Assembly: GCF_900585905.1 (NCBI RefSeq)
Contig: NZ_UTVH01000073.1
Location: 1 to 64,000 of the forward strand
DNA: 64,000 bases
Reading direction: 5' to 3'
From: Pseudomonas viridiflava
GTDB lineage: Bacteria; Pseudomonadota; Gammaproteobacteria; Pseudomonadales; Pseudomonadaceae
Each line of letters starts with the position of its first letter. Positions within the stretch are counted from its first letter, which is position 1. A model generated the notes under the pieces. It was not told the DNA's origin, did no database searches, and saw nothing but the letters and a program-made list of their open reading frames with translations. Of the stretch, positions 56,050-64,000 are shown in pieces. The translations under genes and the position numbers were made by a program.

Positions 56050-57075
56050 TCACAACATCAAAGGCGCCCGCTCACACAGCGTGTTCAGCGCGGCGGCCCA
56101 GTGCGGGTCGTCGTTCAGGCACGGGATCAACTTGAGCTCTTCGCCACCCGCCGCCTTGAACTGTTCGGCGCCGCGGTCGCCGATCTCTTCCAGCGTCTCG
56201 ATACAGTCCGCAACGAACGCCGGGCACATCACCAGCAATTTCTTCACCCCTTTGGCAGCCAGCTCATCCAGCCGCGCTTCGGTGTAGGGTTCGATCCATT
56301 TGGCACGGCCCAAGCGGGACTGGAACGACACCGACCATTTGCCATCGGGGATGCCCATGAGTTTGGCGAACGCTTCTGCTGACTGGATACATTGCGCGCG
56401 ATAACAGGTCGCAAGCACTTCGGCTGGGGCGGTCTGGCAGCAGTCCGCGCCTTTGAGGCAGTGACTGCGGGTCGGGTCCAGCTTGTGCAGATGCCGCTCC
56501 GGCAACCCGTGGAAGCTCAACAATACGTGATCGTGGGGCTGCTGCAGATGTGGCCTGGCACTGTCCACCAGCGCCTGCAGGTACTCAGGCTGATCGAAGA
56601 ACGGCTGCAGAATCGAGAACTGCATCTTCAAGGACTTGGCCTTGACTACCCGCTTCGCTTCTTCGATCACAGTGGTCACAGTGCTGTCGGCAAACTGCGG
56701 ATACAGCGGCGCCAGAGTGACCTTGCTGATGCCCTTGGCAGCCAGACGGGTCAACACGGTTTCAATCGAGGGCTCGCCGTAGCGCATGGCCAACTCAACG
56801 GGGCCATGCGTCCACTCTTTGATCATGGCCTGCTGCAGACGCTTGCTCAGCACCACCAGGGGCGAACCTTCATCCCACCAGATCGAAGCGTAGGCATGCG
56901 CCGATTGCTCCGGGCGCTTGATCAGGATCAGCGACACGATCAACCGGCGTACCGGCCAGGGCACGTCGATAACGTACGGGTCCATCAGGAACTGATTGAG
57001 GTAACGGCGCACATCAGCCACCGAAGTGGAAGCTGGCGAGCCGAGGTTGACCAGCAACAACGCGTGATCGGTCAT
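56050..57075 (-). CDS. Ferrochelatase
   Basis: A 341-residue enzyme inserting Fe2+ into protoporphyrin IX, the last step of heme synthesis. The typical N-terminus is [20 protein letters not shown]. The catalytic His is in [12 protein letters not shown], with [10 protein letters not shown] nearby. The ATG at 57075 is preceded by AGGATG; the track start at 57162 would enter the next gene. The upstream epimerase gene ends 13 bases away, so the two form an operon. Confidence 0.95.
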   Translation of the reverse strand: MTDHALLLVNLGSPASTSVADVRRYLNQFLMDPYVIDVPWPVRRLIVSLILIKRPEQSAHAYASIWWDEGSPLVVLSKRLQQAMIKEWTHGPVELAMRYGEPSIETVLTRLAAKGISKVTLAPLYPQFADSTVTTVIEEAKRVVKAKSLKMQFSILQPFFDQPEYLQALVDSARPHLQQPHDHVLLSFHGLPERHLHKLDPTRSHCLKGADCCQTAPAEVLATCYRAQCIQSAEAFAKLMGIPDGKWSVSFQSRLGRAKWIEPYTEARLDELAAKGVKKLLVMCPAFVADCIETLEEIGDRGAEQFKAAGGEELKLIPCLNDDPHWAAALNTLCERAPLML

Positions 57076-57088
57076 GCAACATCCTATT

Positions 57089-57991
57089 TCAGTGGTGCCC
57101 CAGCAAGTCACCCAGGGCGGCATGCAGGTCAGTAAATCGGAAGGTGAAGCCGGCGTCTTCAAGTCGCGCCGGACGGGCGCGCTGGCCGCCGAGCAACAGC
57201 ACGGACAGCTCGCCCAACAGCAGTTTCAGGGCAAACGCAGGCATTGGCATGAACGCCGGCCGATGCAGCACGCTGGCCAGCGCCGTGGCAAATTCGCGGT
57301 TGCGCGCCGCTGCGGGCGCGCAAAGATTATAGGGGCCCTGGGCATCAGGCTTGTGCAACAGAAAATCAATCGCCGCGATTTGATCCTTGATATGAATCCA
57401 GGGCATCCACTGCCGCCCGTCGCCGATGGGCCCGCCCATGCCGCATTTGAACGGCAGCAGCAGACGCTGCACGAAACCACCATGGTCAGACAACACCAGA
57501 CCGGTGCGGATGACCACCACCCGTACACCCATAGCCTCGGCGCGTTGCGCAGTTTCTTCCCAGGCGCCACACAGATGGCTGGCAAAATCCTCCTTGACCG
57601 GTTGCGACGTCTCGTCCAGCTCGCGCTCACCGCCGTCGCCATACCAGCCCACCGCCGAACCGCTGATCAGCACCGCAGGCTTTTGCCCGCGCTGCTCCAT
57701 CCAGCTCAGCAGTTGCTCGGTCAGGCCGATGCGACTGTCCCACAATTGCGTACGCCGTTTGCGCGTCCACGGGCGATCAGCGATGGGCGCTCCGGCCAGA
57801 TTGATCAGCGCATCAACGGGCTGATCGGCGAGTTCATCCAGCCGGGCGATGCCTCGCACGCCGTCGCCGCACAGGCGTGGAACGTCCGCCGGAGTGCGGC
57901 TCCAGACCGTCAATTCATGGCCTTGCTCGCGCCACAGTGCGCAGAGTTGACGGCCGATCAGGCCAGTACCGCCGGTCAGCAATATGTGCAT
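57089..57991 (-). CDS. TIGR01777-family epimerase-like protein (YfcH)
   Basis: A 300-residue Rossmann-fold protein of the NAD-dependent epimerase family. Nucleotide binding is [17 protein letters not shown]; other family features are [20 protein letters not shown] and [18 protein letters not shown]. Substrate unknown. The ATG at 57991 (MHILLTGG) is used. It is followed 13 bases later by hemH. Confidence 0.9.
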   Translation of the reverse strand: MHILLTGGTGLIGRQLCALWREQGHELTVWSRTPADVPRLCGDGVRGIARLDELADQPVDALINLAGAPIADRPWTRKRRTQLWDSRIGLTEQLLSWMEQRGQKPAVLISGSAVGWYGDGGERELDETSQPVKEDFASHLCGAWEETAQRAEAMGVRVVVIRTGLVLSDHGGFVQRLLLPFKCGMGGPIGDGRQWMPWIHIKDQIAAIDFLLHKPDAQGPYNLCAPAAARNREFATALASVLHRPAFMPMPAFALKLLLGELSVLLLGGQRARPARLEDAGFTFRFTDLHAALGDLLGHH

Positions 57992-58215
57992 GGCAGGTTC
58001 CCTCAAGTGGCGTTGCGCAGCATTCAGTAGTGTATTTTCAAGACCGCCGTGTGTTGACCCACGGTCTACCCTGAACAATAGGTCAAAGGTGAGACCGATG
58101 CAGCCAAGCGCTCGTTCGGGTAGTTGCTCGAACCGTTGCCATGACGGAAGTTAGCCCCACATCACCCATCGGCTTGCGGCTTGCGGCTTGATCCGGACAG
58201 TAGACCAAAGCAAGT

Positions 58216-58239
58216 TATACCGAAAAACAATATTGTACA
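58216..58239. promoter_or_regulatory. Candidate LitR-type operator before the renalase gene
   Basis: TATACC (58216-58221) and TGTACA (58234-58239) are separated by 12 bases. Compared with the class II LitR (PplR) site T(G/A)TACA-N12-TGTA(C/T)A recalled from P. putida work, 11 of 12 specified bases match. A matching site lies at 59582-59605. A CGGCTTG heptamer repeated three times is at 58170-58190 just upstream. Confidence 0.55.
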
Positions 58240-58247
58240 GGTTTTAA

Positions 58248-59485
<1,238 letters not shown>

Positions 59486-59543
59486 GCCCCGGGCGTAATC
59501 CAACGTCTGGCCTGCCTGGCCGTGCCAAGCCCGCACAAATAAT

Positions 59544-59571
59544 TTGACTTGTATATCGCTCGACCTATGAT
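59544..59571 (+). promoter_or_regulatory. Predicted promoter of the regulator-photolyase operon
   Basis: TTGACT at 59544-59549 and TATGAT at 59566-59571 are 16 bases apart. The expected start site is about 59578, directly in front of the operator. Confidence 0.6.
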
Positions 59572-59581
59572 GAAGCGAAGT

Positions 59582-59605
59582 TGTACAGCGATCCTGCTCT
59601 GTACA
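59582..59605. promoter_or_regulatory. LitR-type operator of the regulator-photolyase operon
   Basis: TGTACA and TGTACA are exactly 12 bases apart (59582-59587 and 59600-59605). With flanking bases it is a perfect 8+8 inverted repeat, TTGTACAG...CTGTACAA. This matches the class II LitR consensus T(G/A)TACA-N12-TGTA(C/T)A as I recall it. It lies just downstream of the promoter, consistent with repression. The regulator is encoded in the same operon. Confidence 0.75.
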
Positions 59606-59628
59606 ATTCTGTGCAGAGGTCGACTTTC

Positions 59629-60591
59629 ATGCCTGCAGTGCCCCGCTACAAGCCTAGACTCGGTATCAGTGCCTGCCTGATGGGTGACGAGGTGCGCTTC
59701 AACGGTGGCCACAAGGAATCCCATCTGTGCAGCCGCACGCTGACCGATTACTTCGAGTTCGTGACTGCCTGCCCGGAAGTGGCCATTGGCATGGGCATCC
59801 CTCGCGAACCGATTCGCCTGGTCGGTGATGCCGCCAGCCCGCAGGCGCTGGGCACCGTCAACCGGGACCTGAACGTGACTGCCGAGCTGGCAGCCTACGG
59901 CGCCAAAATGGCTGACGAGCTGACCGACATCTGCGGCTATATCTTCATGCAGAAGTCGCCCTCGTGCGGCCTGGAGCGGGTCAAGGTCTATCGCGAAAAC
60001 GGCGCGCCAGTGGATGGTGGCGGCCGTGGCATTTACGCCCAGGCGTTCTGCGCCCGTCACCCCGACCTGCCGGTTGAAGAAGATGGCCGGTTGAACGACC
60101 CGGTGCTGCGCGAAAACTTCATCACCCGCGTGTTCGCCTACGCCGCCTGGCAGGATCTGCTCAAGGCCGGCGTGACCCGACGCAGTCTCACCGAGTTTCA
60201 TTCGCGCTATAAATACCAGCTGATGGCCAATGACCCGGTGCAATACAAGGTACTGGGCAACCGGCTCGGCAGCATGGGCCGCTCCGATCCCACTGACATT
60301 GCACCGCAGTATTTCAGCGACCTGATGGCGGCGCTGAAGAAACCTGCCACCCGCCACACTCACACCAATGTCCTGCAGCACCTGAGTGGCTATCTGAAGA
60401 AAACCCTCACTGCCAGCGACAAGGAAGAGATCCAGCAGTTGATCACGCAGTACCACAAAGGCGTGATCCCGCTGATCGTGCCGTTGACCCTGCTCAAGCA
60501 TCACTTCCGTCAACACCCCGATCCTTACGTGGCACTGCAGGTTTATATGCAACCGCACCCGGAAAACCTCAGTCTGCGAAATGCGATCTAA
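59629..60591 (+). CDS. DUF523/DUF1722 fusion protein (YbgA-type)
   Basis: A 320-residue two-domain protein: DUF523 (LGISACLMGDEVRFNGGHK, with SPSCGLERVKVY) then DUF1722/YbgA (LTEFHSRYKYQLMANDP, YLKKTLTASDKEEIQQLI). The cysteines suggest an iron or zinc site. Such proteins are linked to photolyase genes. The ATG at 59629 has AGAGG upstream, and the MerR gene starts 3 bases after its stop. Confidence 0.87.
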   Translation: MPAVPRYKPRLGISACLMGDEVRFNGGHKESHLCSRTLTDYFEFVTACPEVAIGMGIPREPIRLVGDAASPQALGTVNRDLNVTAELAAYGAKMADELTDICGYIFMQKSPSCGLERVKVYRENGAPVDGGGRGIYAQAFCARHPDLPVEEDGRLNDPVLRENFITRVFAYAAWQDLLKAGVTRRSLTEFHSRYKYQLMANDPVQYKVLGNRLGSMGRSDPTDIAPQYFSDLMAALKKPATRHTHTNVLQHLSGYLKKTLTASDKEEIQQLITQYHKGVIPLIVPLTLLKHHFRQHPDPYVALQVYMQPHPENLSLRNAI

Positions 60592-60594
60592 CCC

Positions 60595-61533
60595 ATGACC
60601 CAAGCCAAGCCTGCAACCCCGGCGACTGTTTCAGATGTCGTCGAACCGAGCCTTGAAGAAGGCTGGCTGCCCATCCGCGAAGTGGCCCGGCAGACCGGCG
60701 TTAACGCCGTCACCCTGCGCGCCTGGGAGCGACGCTACGGCCTTATCGTGCCGCACCGCACGCCCAAGGGTCATCGTCTGTACTCCGACGTGCATGTGCA
60801 GCGGGTCATGAACATCCTGACCTGGTTGAACCGCGGCGTGTCGGTCAGCCAGGTGAAAAACCTGATCGACAGCCGCCAGCCGGAATCCACCGTCACCGGC
60901 AACGACTGGGACGCCCTGCGCCAGAATCTGATCAAGGCCATTGCTGAGCTCGCCGAACGCCGCGTCGATGATCTGTTCAATCAGGCCATGTCGCTGTACC
61001 CGCCGCGACTGATGTGCGAGCAACTGTTGATGCCTTTGCTGGGTGAGCTGGAGTGCCGCTGGCAGGGGCAGTTCGGCAGCCAGCTGGAACGGGTATTTTT
61101 CCACTCGTGGTTACGCAGCAAGCTGGGGGCGCGGATTTACCACAACAACCGCCAGCTCAGCGGTGGCCCGGTGCTGCTGATCAACCATTCGGACCTGCCG
61201 CTCGAACCGCACCTGTGGCTCAGCGCCTGGCTGATCAGCAGCCTCGATTGCCCGGTGGAAGTCTTCGACTGGCCGCTGCCCAACGGCGAACTGACGCTGG
61301 CCGCCGAACTGCTCAAGCCCCGCGCTGTGGTGCTGTATTCAAGCAAGGCGCTGAATCAGGGGCAACTGCCCAAATTACTCGCCAATGTTCAGTGCCCGGT
61401 GGTGCTGGCTGGCGCCTCGGTGCGCATTCATCGCGACGAGCTGAGCGCTGCAGCCGAACGCATCGAGGGTTTGAGCCTGGCCGAAGATCCATTGAGTGCC
61501 CAGACCGTTCTGCAGCAACTCGGCGTCTTTTAA
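60595..61533 (+). CDS. MerR-family regulator, class II LitR-like
   Basis: A 312-residue regulator: N-terminal MerR HTH (IREVARQTGVNAVTLRAWER, TPKGHRLYSDVHVQRV), then a helical bundle and a C-terminal B12-binding-like Rossmann region (FFHSWLRSKLGARIYH, NHSDLPLEPHLWLSAW). The DxHxxG motif that would hold cobalamin is missing. In P. putida such class II LitR proteins repress light-inducible genes and depend on a separate LOV photoreceptor. No LOV gene is in the window. It precedes phr by 9 bases. Confidence 0.87.
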   Translation: MTQAKPATPATVSDVVEPSLEEGWLPIREVARQTGVNAVTLRAWERRYGLIVPHRTPKGHRLYSDVHVQRVMNILTWLNRGVSVSQVKNLIDSRQPESTVTGNDWDALRQNLIKAIAELAERRVDDLFNQAMSLYPPRLMCEQLLMPLLGELECRWQGQFGSQLERVFFHSWLRSKLGARIYHNNRQLSGGPVLLINHSDLPLEPHLWLSAWLISSLDCPVEVFDWPLPNGELTLAAELLKPRAVVLYSSKALNQGQLPKLLANVQCPVVLAGASVRIHRDELSAAAERIEGLSLAEDPLSAQTVLQQLGVF

Positions 61534-61542
61534 GGAATGACT

Positions 61543-62988
61543 ATGCAATTGCTTTGGCTGCGCAGTGATTTGCGCGTTCATGACAACACCGCCCTCGCCG
61601 CTGCCATGGAGCGCGGGCCCACCGTGGCGGTCTATCTGATCAGCCCCGGCCAGTGGCAGAGCCATGACGATGCGCCGTGCAAGGTCGACTTCTGGCTGCG
61701 CAACCTGGTTGAAGTGGGACAGGCGCTGGGCAAACTCAACGTCCCGTTGCTGATCCGCCATGCCGATAACTGGACCGATGCGCCGCAGGTTCTGGCCGAA
61801 CTGTGCCGGGAGCACCCGATTGCCCACGTGCATGCCAATGAAGAATATGGCATCAACGAGAGACGCCGTGATGAAGCGGTTGCCGCCGCGCTGCAAGACG
61901 CTGGTGTGCAGTGGCAAAGCTATCTCGATCAGTTGTTTTTCAAGCCCGGCAGCGTGCTGACCAAAACCGGAAACTACTTTCAGGTGTTCAGCCAGTTCCG
62001 CAAAGTCTGCTACGCACGCTTTCATCAGTCGATGCCGCCCCTGGTCAGACTCCCCAAAGCCCAGCAGGCAATCGCCATCGACAGCGATGCAGTGCCGCGT
62101 CAGGTCAAAGGATTCCCCATCCCCAGCGAGGCGATTCAGGCCATGTGGCCTGCCGGTGAAGATGAGGTGCGTCGTCGGCTTGAGGCGTTCACCGACGAGC
62201 AGATCGACTATTACCGCAGCGAACGGGACTTCCCGGCCAAACCCGGCACCAGCCAGCTTTCCGCCTATCTGGCCGCCGGTGTGGTGTCGCCCCGACAATG
62301 CCTGCATGCCGCACAGGCCAGCAACCAGGGCGAATTCGAAACCGGCAGCGTGGGTGCAGTGACCTGGGTCAGCGAGCTGCTGTGGCGCGAATTCTATAAG
62401 CACATCCTTGTGGGCTATCCACGGGTTTCCCGGCACCGGGCGTTCCGACCCGAAACCGAGGCGTTGAAATGGCGCGATGCCCCGGCGGAGCTCGCCGCCT
62501 GGAAAGAAGCCCGGACCGGGCTGCCGATCATTGATGCAGCGATGCGCCAGTTGCTGCAAACCGGCTGGATGCATAACCGCATGCGCATGGTCGTGGCAAT
62601 GTTCCTGACCAAAAATCTGCTGATCGACTGGCGCGAAGGCGAGCGCTTCTTCATGCAGCATCTGATCGATGGCGATCTGGCGTCCAACAATGGCGGCTGG
62701 CAATGGAGCTCATCCACCGGTACCGACTCGGCGCCTTATTTCCGCATCTTCAATCCGCTGGCGCAGTCGGAAAAATTCGATCCCGAAGGCCGCTATCTCA
62801 AGCACTGGCTGCCCGAGCTGGCCGATCTAAACAAGAAAGAAGTGCACAACCCGGCAGCGGCCGGCCTGTTCGGCGCTGCCGATTACCCTAAACCGATTGT
62901 CGACCTCTCCAGCAGCCGCGCCCGTGCCCTGGCCGCGTTCAAGGCGCTGCCCCGGCGGCAACCGGCTGTCGTGCCGCAAAACTCGTAA
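61543..62988 (+). CDS. Deoxyribodipyrimidine photolyase (CPD, class I)
   Basis: A 481-residue FAD enzyme that repairs cyclobutane pyrimidine dimers using blue light. The N-terminal antenna part starts LLWLRSDLRVHDNTALAAA. The FAD domain has GVVSPRQCLHAAQ, WVSELLWREFYKHIL, TGWMHNRMRMVVAMFLTKNL and NNGGWQWSSSTGTDSAPYF. The ATG at 61543 has AAGGA 6 bases before it. The ATG at 61537 overlaps that site. It shares the operon with the MerR/LitR-like regulator and DUF523 gene. Confidence 0.95.
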   Translation: MQLLWLRSDLRVHDNTALAAAMERGPTVAVYLISPGQWQSHDDAPCKVDFWLRNLVEVGQALGKLNVPLLIRHADNWTDAPQVLAELCREHPIAHVHANEEYGINERRRDEAVAAALQDAGVQWQSYLDQLFFKPGSVLTKTGNYFQVFSQFRKVCYARFHQSMPPLVRLPKAQQAIAIDSDAVPRQVKGFPIPSEAIQAMWPAGEDEVRRRLEAFTDEQIDYYRSERDFPAKPGTSQLSAYLAAGVVSPRQCLHAAQASNQGEFETGSVGAVTWVSELLWREFYKHILVGYPRVSRHRAFRPETEALKWRDAPAELAAWKEARTGLPIIDAAMRQLLQTGWMHNRMRMVVAMFLTKNLLIDWREGERFFMQHLIDGDLASNNGGWQWSSSTGTDSAPYFRIFNPLAQSEKFDPEGRYLKHWLPELADLNKKEVHNPAAAGLFGAADYPKPIVDLSSSRARALAAFKALPRRQPAVVPQNS

Positions 62989-63051
62989 GCAGCATGAATA
63001 CAGCTCAGTTCGGCAACCCGACGTACACGCCCTGACATACACTACGCGCCT

Positions 63052-63360
63052 ATGAACCTGATCCCGCTGCAACCCATCCCCGTCGACGCCGCCATTAGTT
63101 GCTCAACCTGTGCGGCCTGCTGCTGCCAGCTGGAAGTGATGTTGATCACAGACACCGGCGTGCCTGAGCGCTTTATCGACACGGATGACTGGGGTGGGGA
63201 GGTGATGTTGCGGCTTGATGACGGCTGGTGTGCGGCGCTGGATCGCAACAGCATGCGCTGCACCATCTACGAACAACGGCCGCTGATCTGCCGCGAGTTC
63301 GCGACCGGTTCAGAAGAATGCATGAGCGAAAGGCAGGGAATTGAAGGGGCTTATCTGTAA
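63052..63360 (+). CDS. YkgJ-family cysteine-cluster protein
   Basis: A 102-residue protein with CSTCAACCCQLE near the N-terminus and further cysteines (CTIY, CREF, EECMSE), fitting a zinc- or iron-sulfur-binding YkgJ-type protein. Function is unknown. It starts 63 bases after phr and may be read from the same transcript. A hairpin follows the stop. Confidence 0.85.
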   Translation: MNLIPLQPIPVDAAISCSTCAACCCQLEVMLITDTGVPERFIDTDDWGGEVMLRLDDGWCAALDRNSMRCTIYEQRPLICREFATGSEECMSERQGIEGAYL

Positions 63361-63361
63361 A

Positions 63362-63493
63362 AGTCAGACGAGGGGTGTGAATCGCCGATGCCGCCCCGTC
63401 TGACTCCCCGCCCGGAAATTACCCGGTCCCTGTAGGAGCCCACGAGCAATGCGAGTCGGCGATGGCGGCCTGTCTGACACCGCCATCGCTGAC
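63362..63493. repeat. Two REP-like hairpins after the photolyase operon
   Basis: GTCAGACG...GTCTGAC forms a hairpin at 63363-63404 and GCGATGGCGG with CCGCCATCGC a perfect 10-bp hairpin at 63459-63489. The two units share GCCGATG/GGCGATG and GTCTGAC sequences, as tandem relatives. They may act as terminators between the YkgJ and pagL genes; no T run. Confidence 0.55.
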
Positions 63494-63561
63494 CTGGTAA
63501 CCCCGGTGAGCGCCTGCACAATGTCTGAAAGGCCTCACCTCGTGGCACCACATTTTGCCGA

Positions 63562-64000
63562 TCAGAGTGGCATCGTGTAATGCAGCGCGTAGCTTTCGAT
63601 GCCGTCGTTGGGTTGTTTGATACCGGCATTGGAATAGTGAGTCGCGCGGATGCCGATTTCATGCCCGCCGTTGAAGCGCAGGCCAAAGCCGATGCGGTCT
63701 TCAAAGTTGAAAGCCGAACCCAGGTTGTTGTCTTCGATCCGCGTTCTGGAGAACACCGAAACGCCAATGCCTGCCTCGACATAAGGTTTCACCGTGTCAC
63801 CCGCGAATTCGTAAACGAATACCGGGGAAAACGAGAGGCTGCTGACGCTTGCCCGCTTGTCACCGTCCCAGAAGGTGTAAGCGCCGTCCCAATAACCGGT
63901 CAGGCGACCCACGTCGCTCTGCATCCAGCTCTTGTCCCAGTCAAACTTCATGCCCAGACGATAGGTCTGGCTGGTCTGGCCCGTCTGGCCAACCGAAAAT
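63562..64000 (-). CDS. Lipid A 3-O-deacylase PagL (partial)
   Basis: The C-terminal 145 residues of an outer-membrane deacylase that removes an acyl chain from lipid A. The frame stays open to the right edge, so the start is outside the window. The active-site His and Ser are in ATHYSNAGIKQPNDGIE, with LNFED-like FNFEDRIGFGLRFNGG. This matches PagL of P. aeruginosa. It lies downstream of phr, as in that species. Codons just beyond the window should hold the signal peptide. Confidence 0.92.
   Translation of the reverse strand, partial: FSVGQTGQTSQTYRLGMKFDWDKSWMQSDVGRLTGYWDGAYTFWDGDKRASVSSLSFSPVFVYEFAGDTVKPYVEAGIGVSVFSRTRIEDNNLGSAFNFEDRIGFGLRFNGGHEIGIRATHYSNAGIKQPNDGIESYALHYTMPL

Overview
The window is about 64 kb of GC-rich gammaproteobacterial chromosome that reads as Pseudomonas. 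Signs of this are DUF3509, PA4642-like and HopJ-like proteins, a block in the order mqo, PA4642-like, hpt, upp, uracil permease, hemH, TIGR01777 epimerase, photolyase operon and pagL, and several families of dispersed REP/REPIN-type inverted repeats. A P. syringae- or P. fluorescens-lineage strain fits, but I cannot fix the species from the sequence alone. Most of the window is ordinary core genome. No rRNA, tRNA, CRISPR array, prophage or intact insertion sequence was seen.

Left part (1-15.5 kb): REP-rich sequence, an outer-membrane efflux lipoprotein, a divergent LysR regulator cut short by an in-frame TGA, a hydroxyacid reductase, a DMT transporter/AraC divergent pair, a Fur-box-headed sigma/anti-sigma/TonB-receptor operon (FecIRA type), a ribosome-associated RaiA/HPF-like protein, psiE, an SOS gene (yebG) with a perfect LexA box, leucine dehydrogenase, a SirB1-type protein and a possible small RNA ending at a strong terminator.

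Middle part (15.5-44.7 kb): a short-chain dehydrogenase, a flavodoxin, a degenerate PilZ-like protein, the folM/DUF1244/hopJ-like operon, a trxB and peroxiredoxin redox pair, cysZ, a glycosyltransferase, a glutathione peroxidase, slyD, pta, an acyltransferase, an OmpA lipoprotein and an HD-GYP protein. The last one converges, stop on stop, with a large MalT-type LuxR regulator. That regulator follows a DUF1302/DUF1329/acyl-CoA-ligase cluster of the kind Pseudomonas uses for hydrophobic substrates. Then come LysE, a second D-hydroxyacid dehydrogenase, rsmC, and a yybP-ykoY-type manganese riboswitch in front of a GDT1/TMEM165 exporter.

Right part (44.7-64 kb): an M48 lipoprotein protease, a YedK/HMCES-family protein lacking two expected active-site residues, small cysteine-rich proteins, an acyltransferase, lipoproteins, mqo, nucleobase salvage (hpt, upp, uracil permease), hemH, and a photolyase neighbourhood: renalase-like oxidase, TIGR02450 protein, DUF523/DUF1722 protein, MerR/LitR-like regulator, photolyase and YkgJ protein. 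Two candidate operators of the same design (TGTACA-type half sites 12 bases apart) precede the renalase gene and the regulator/photolyase operon. They suggest one light-responsive local regulon, which is the most interesting system-level observation here. A partial pagL closes the window.
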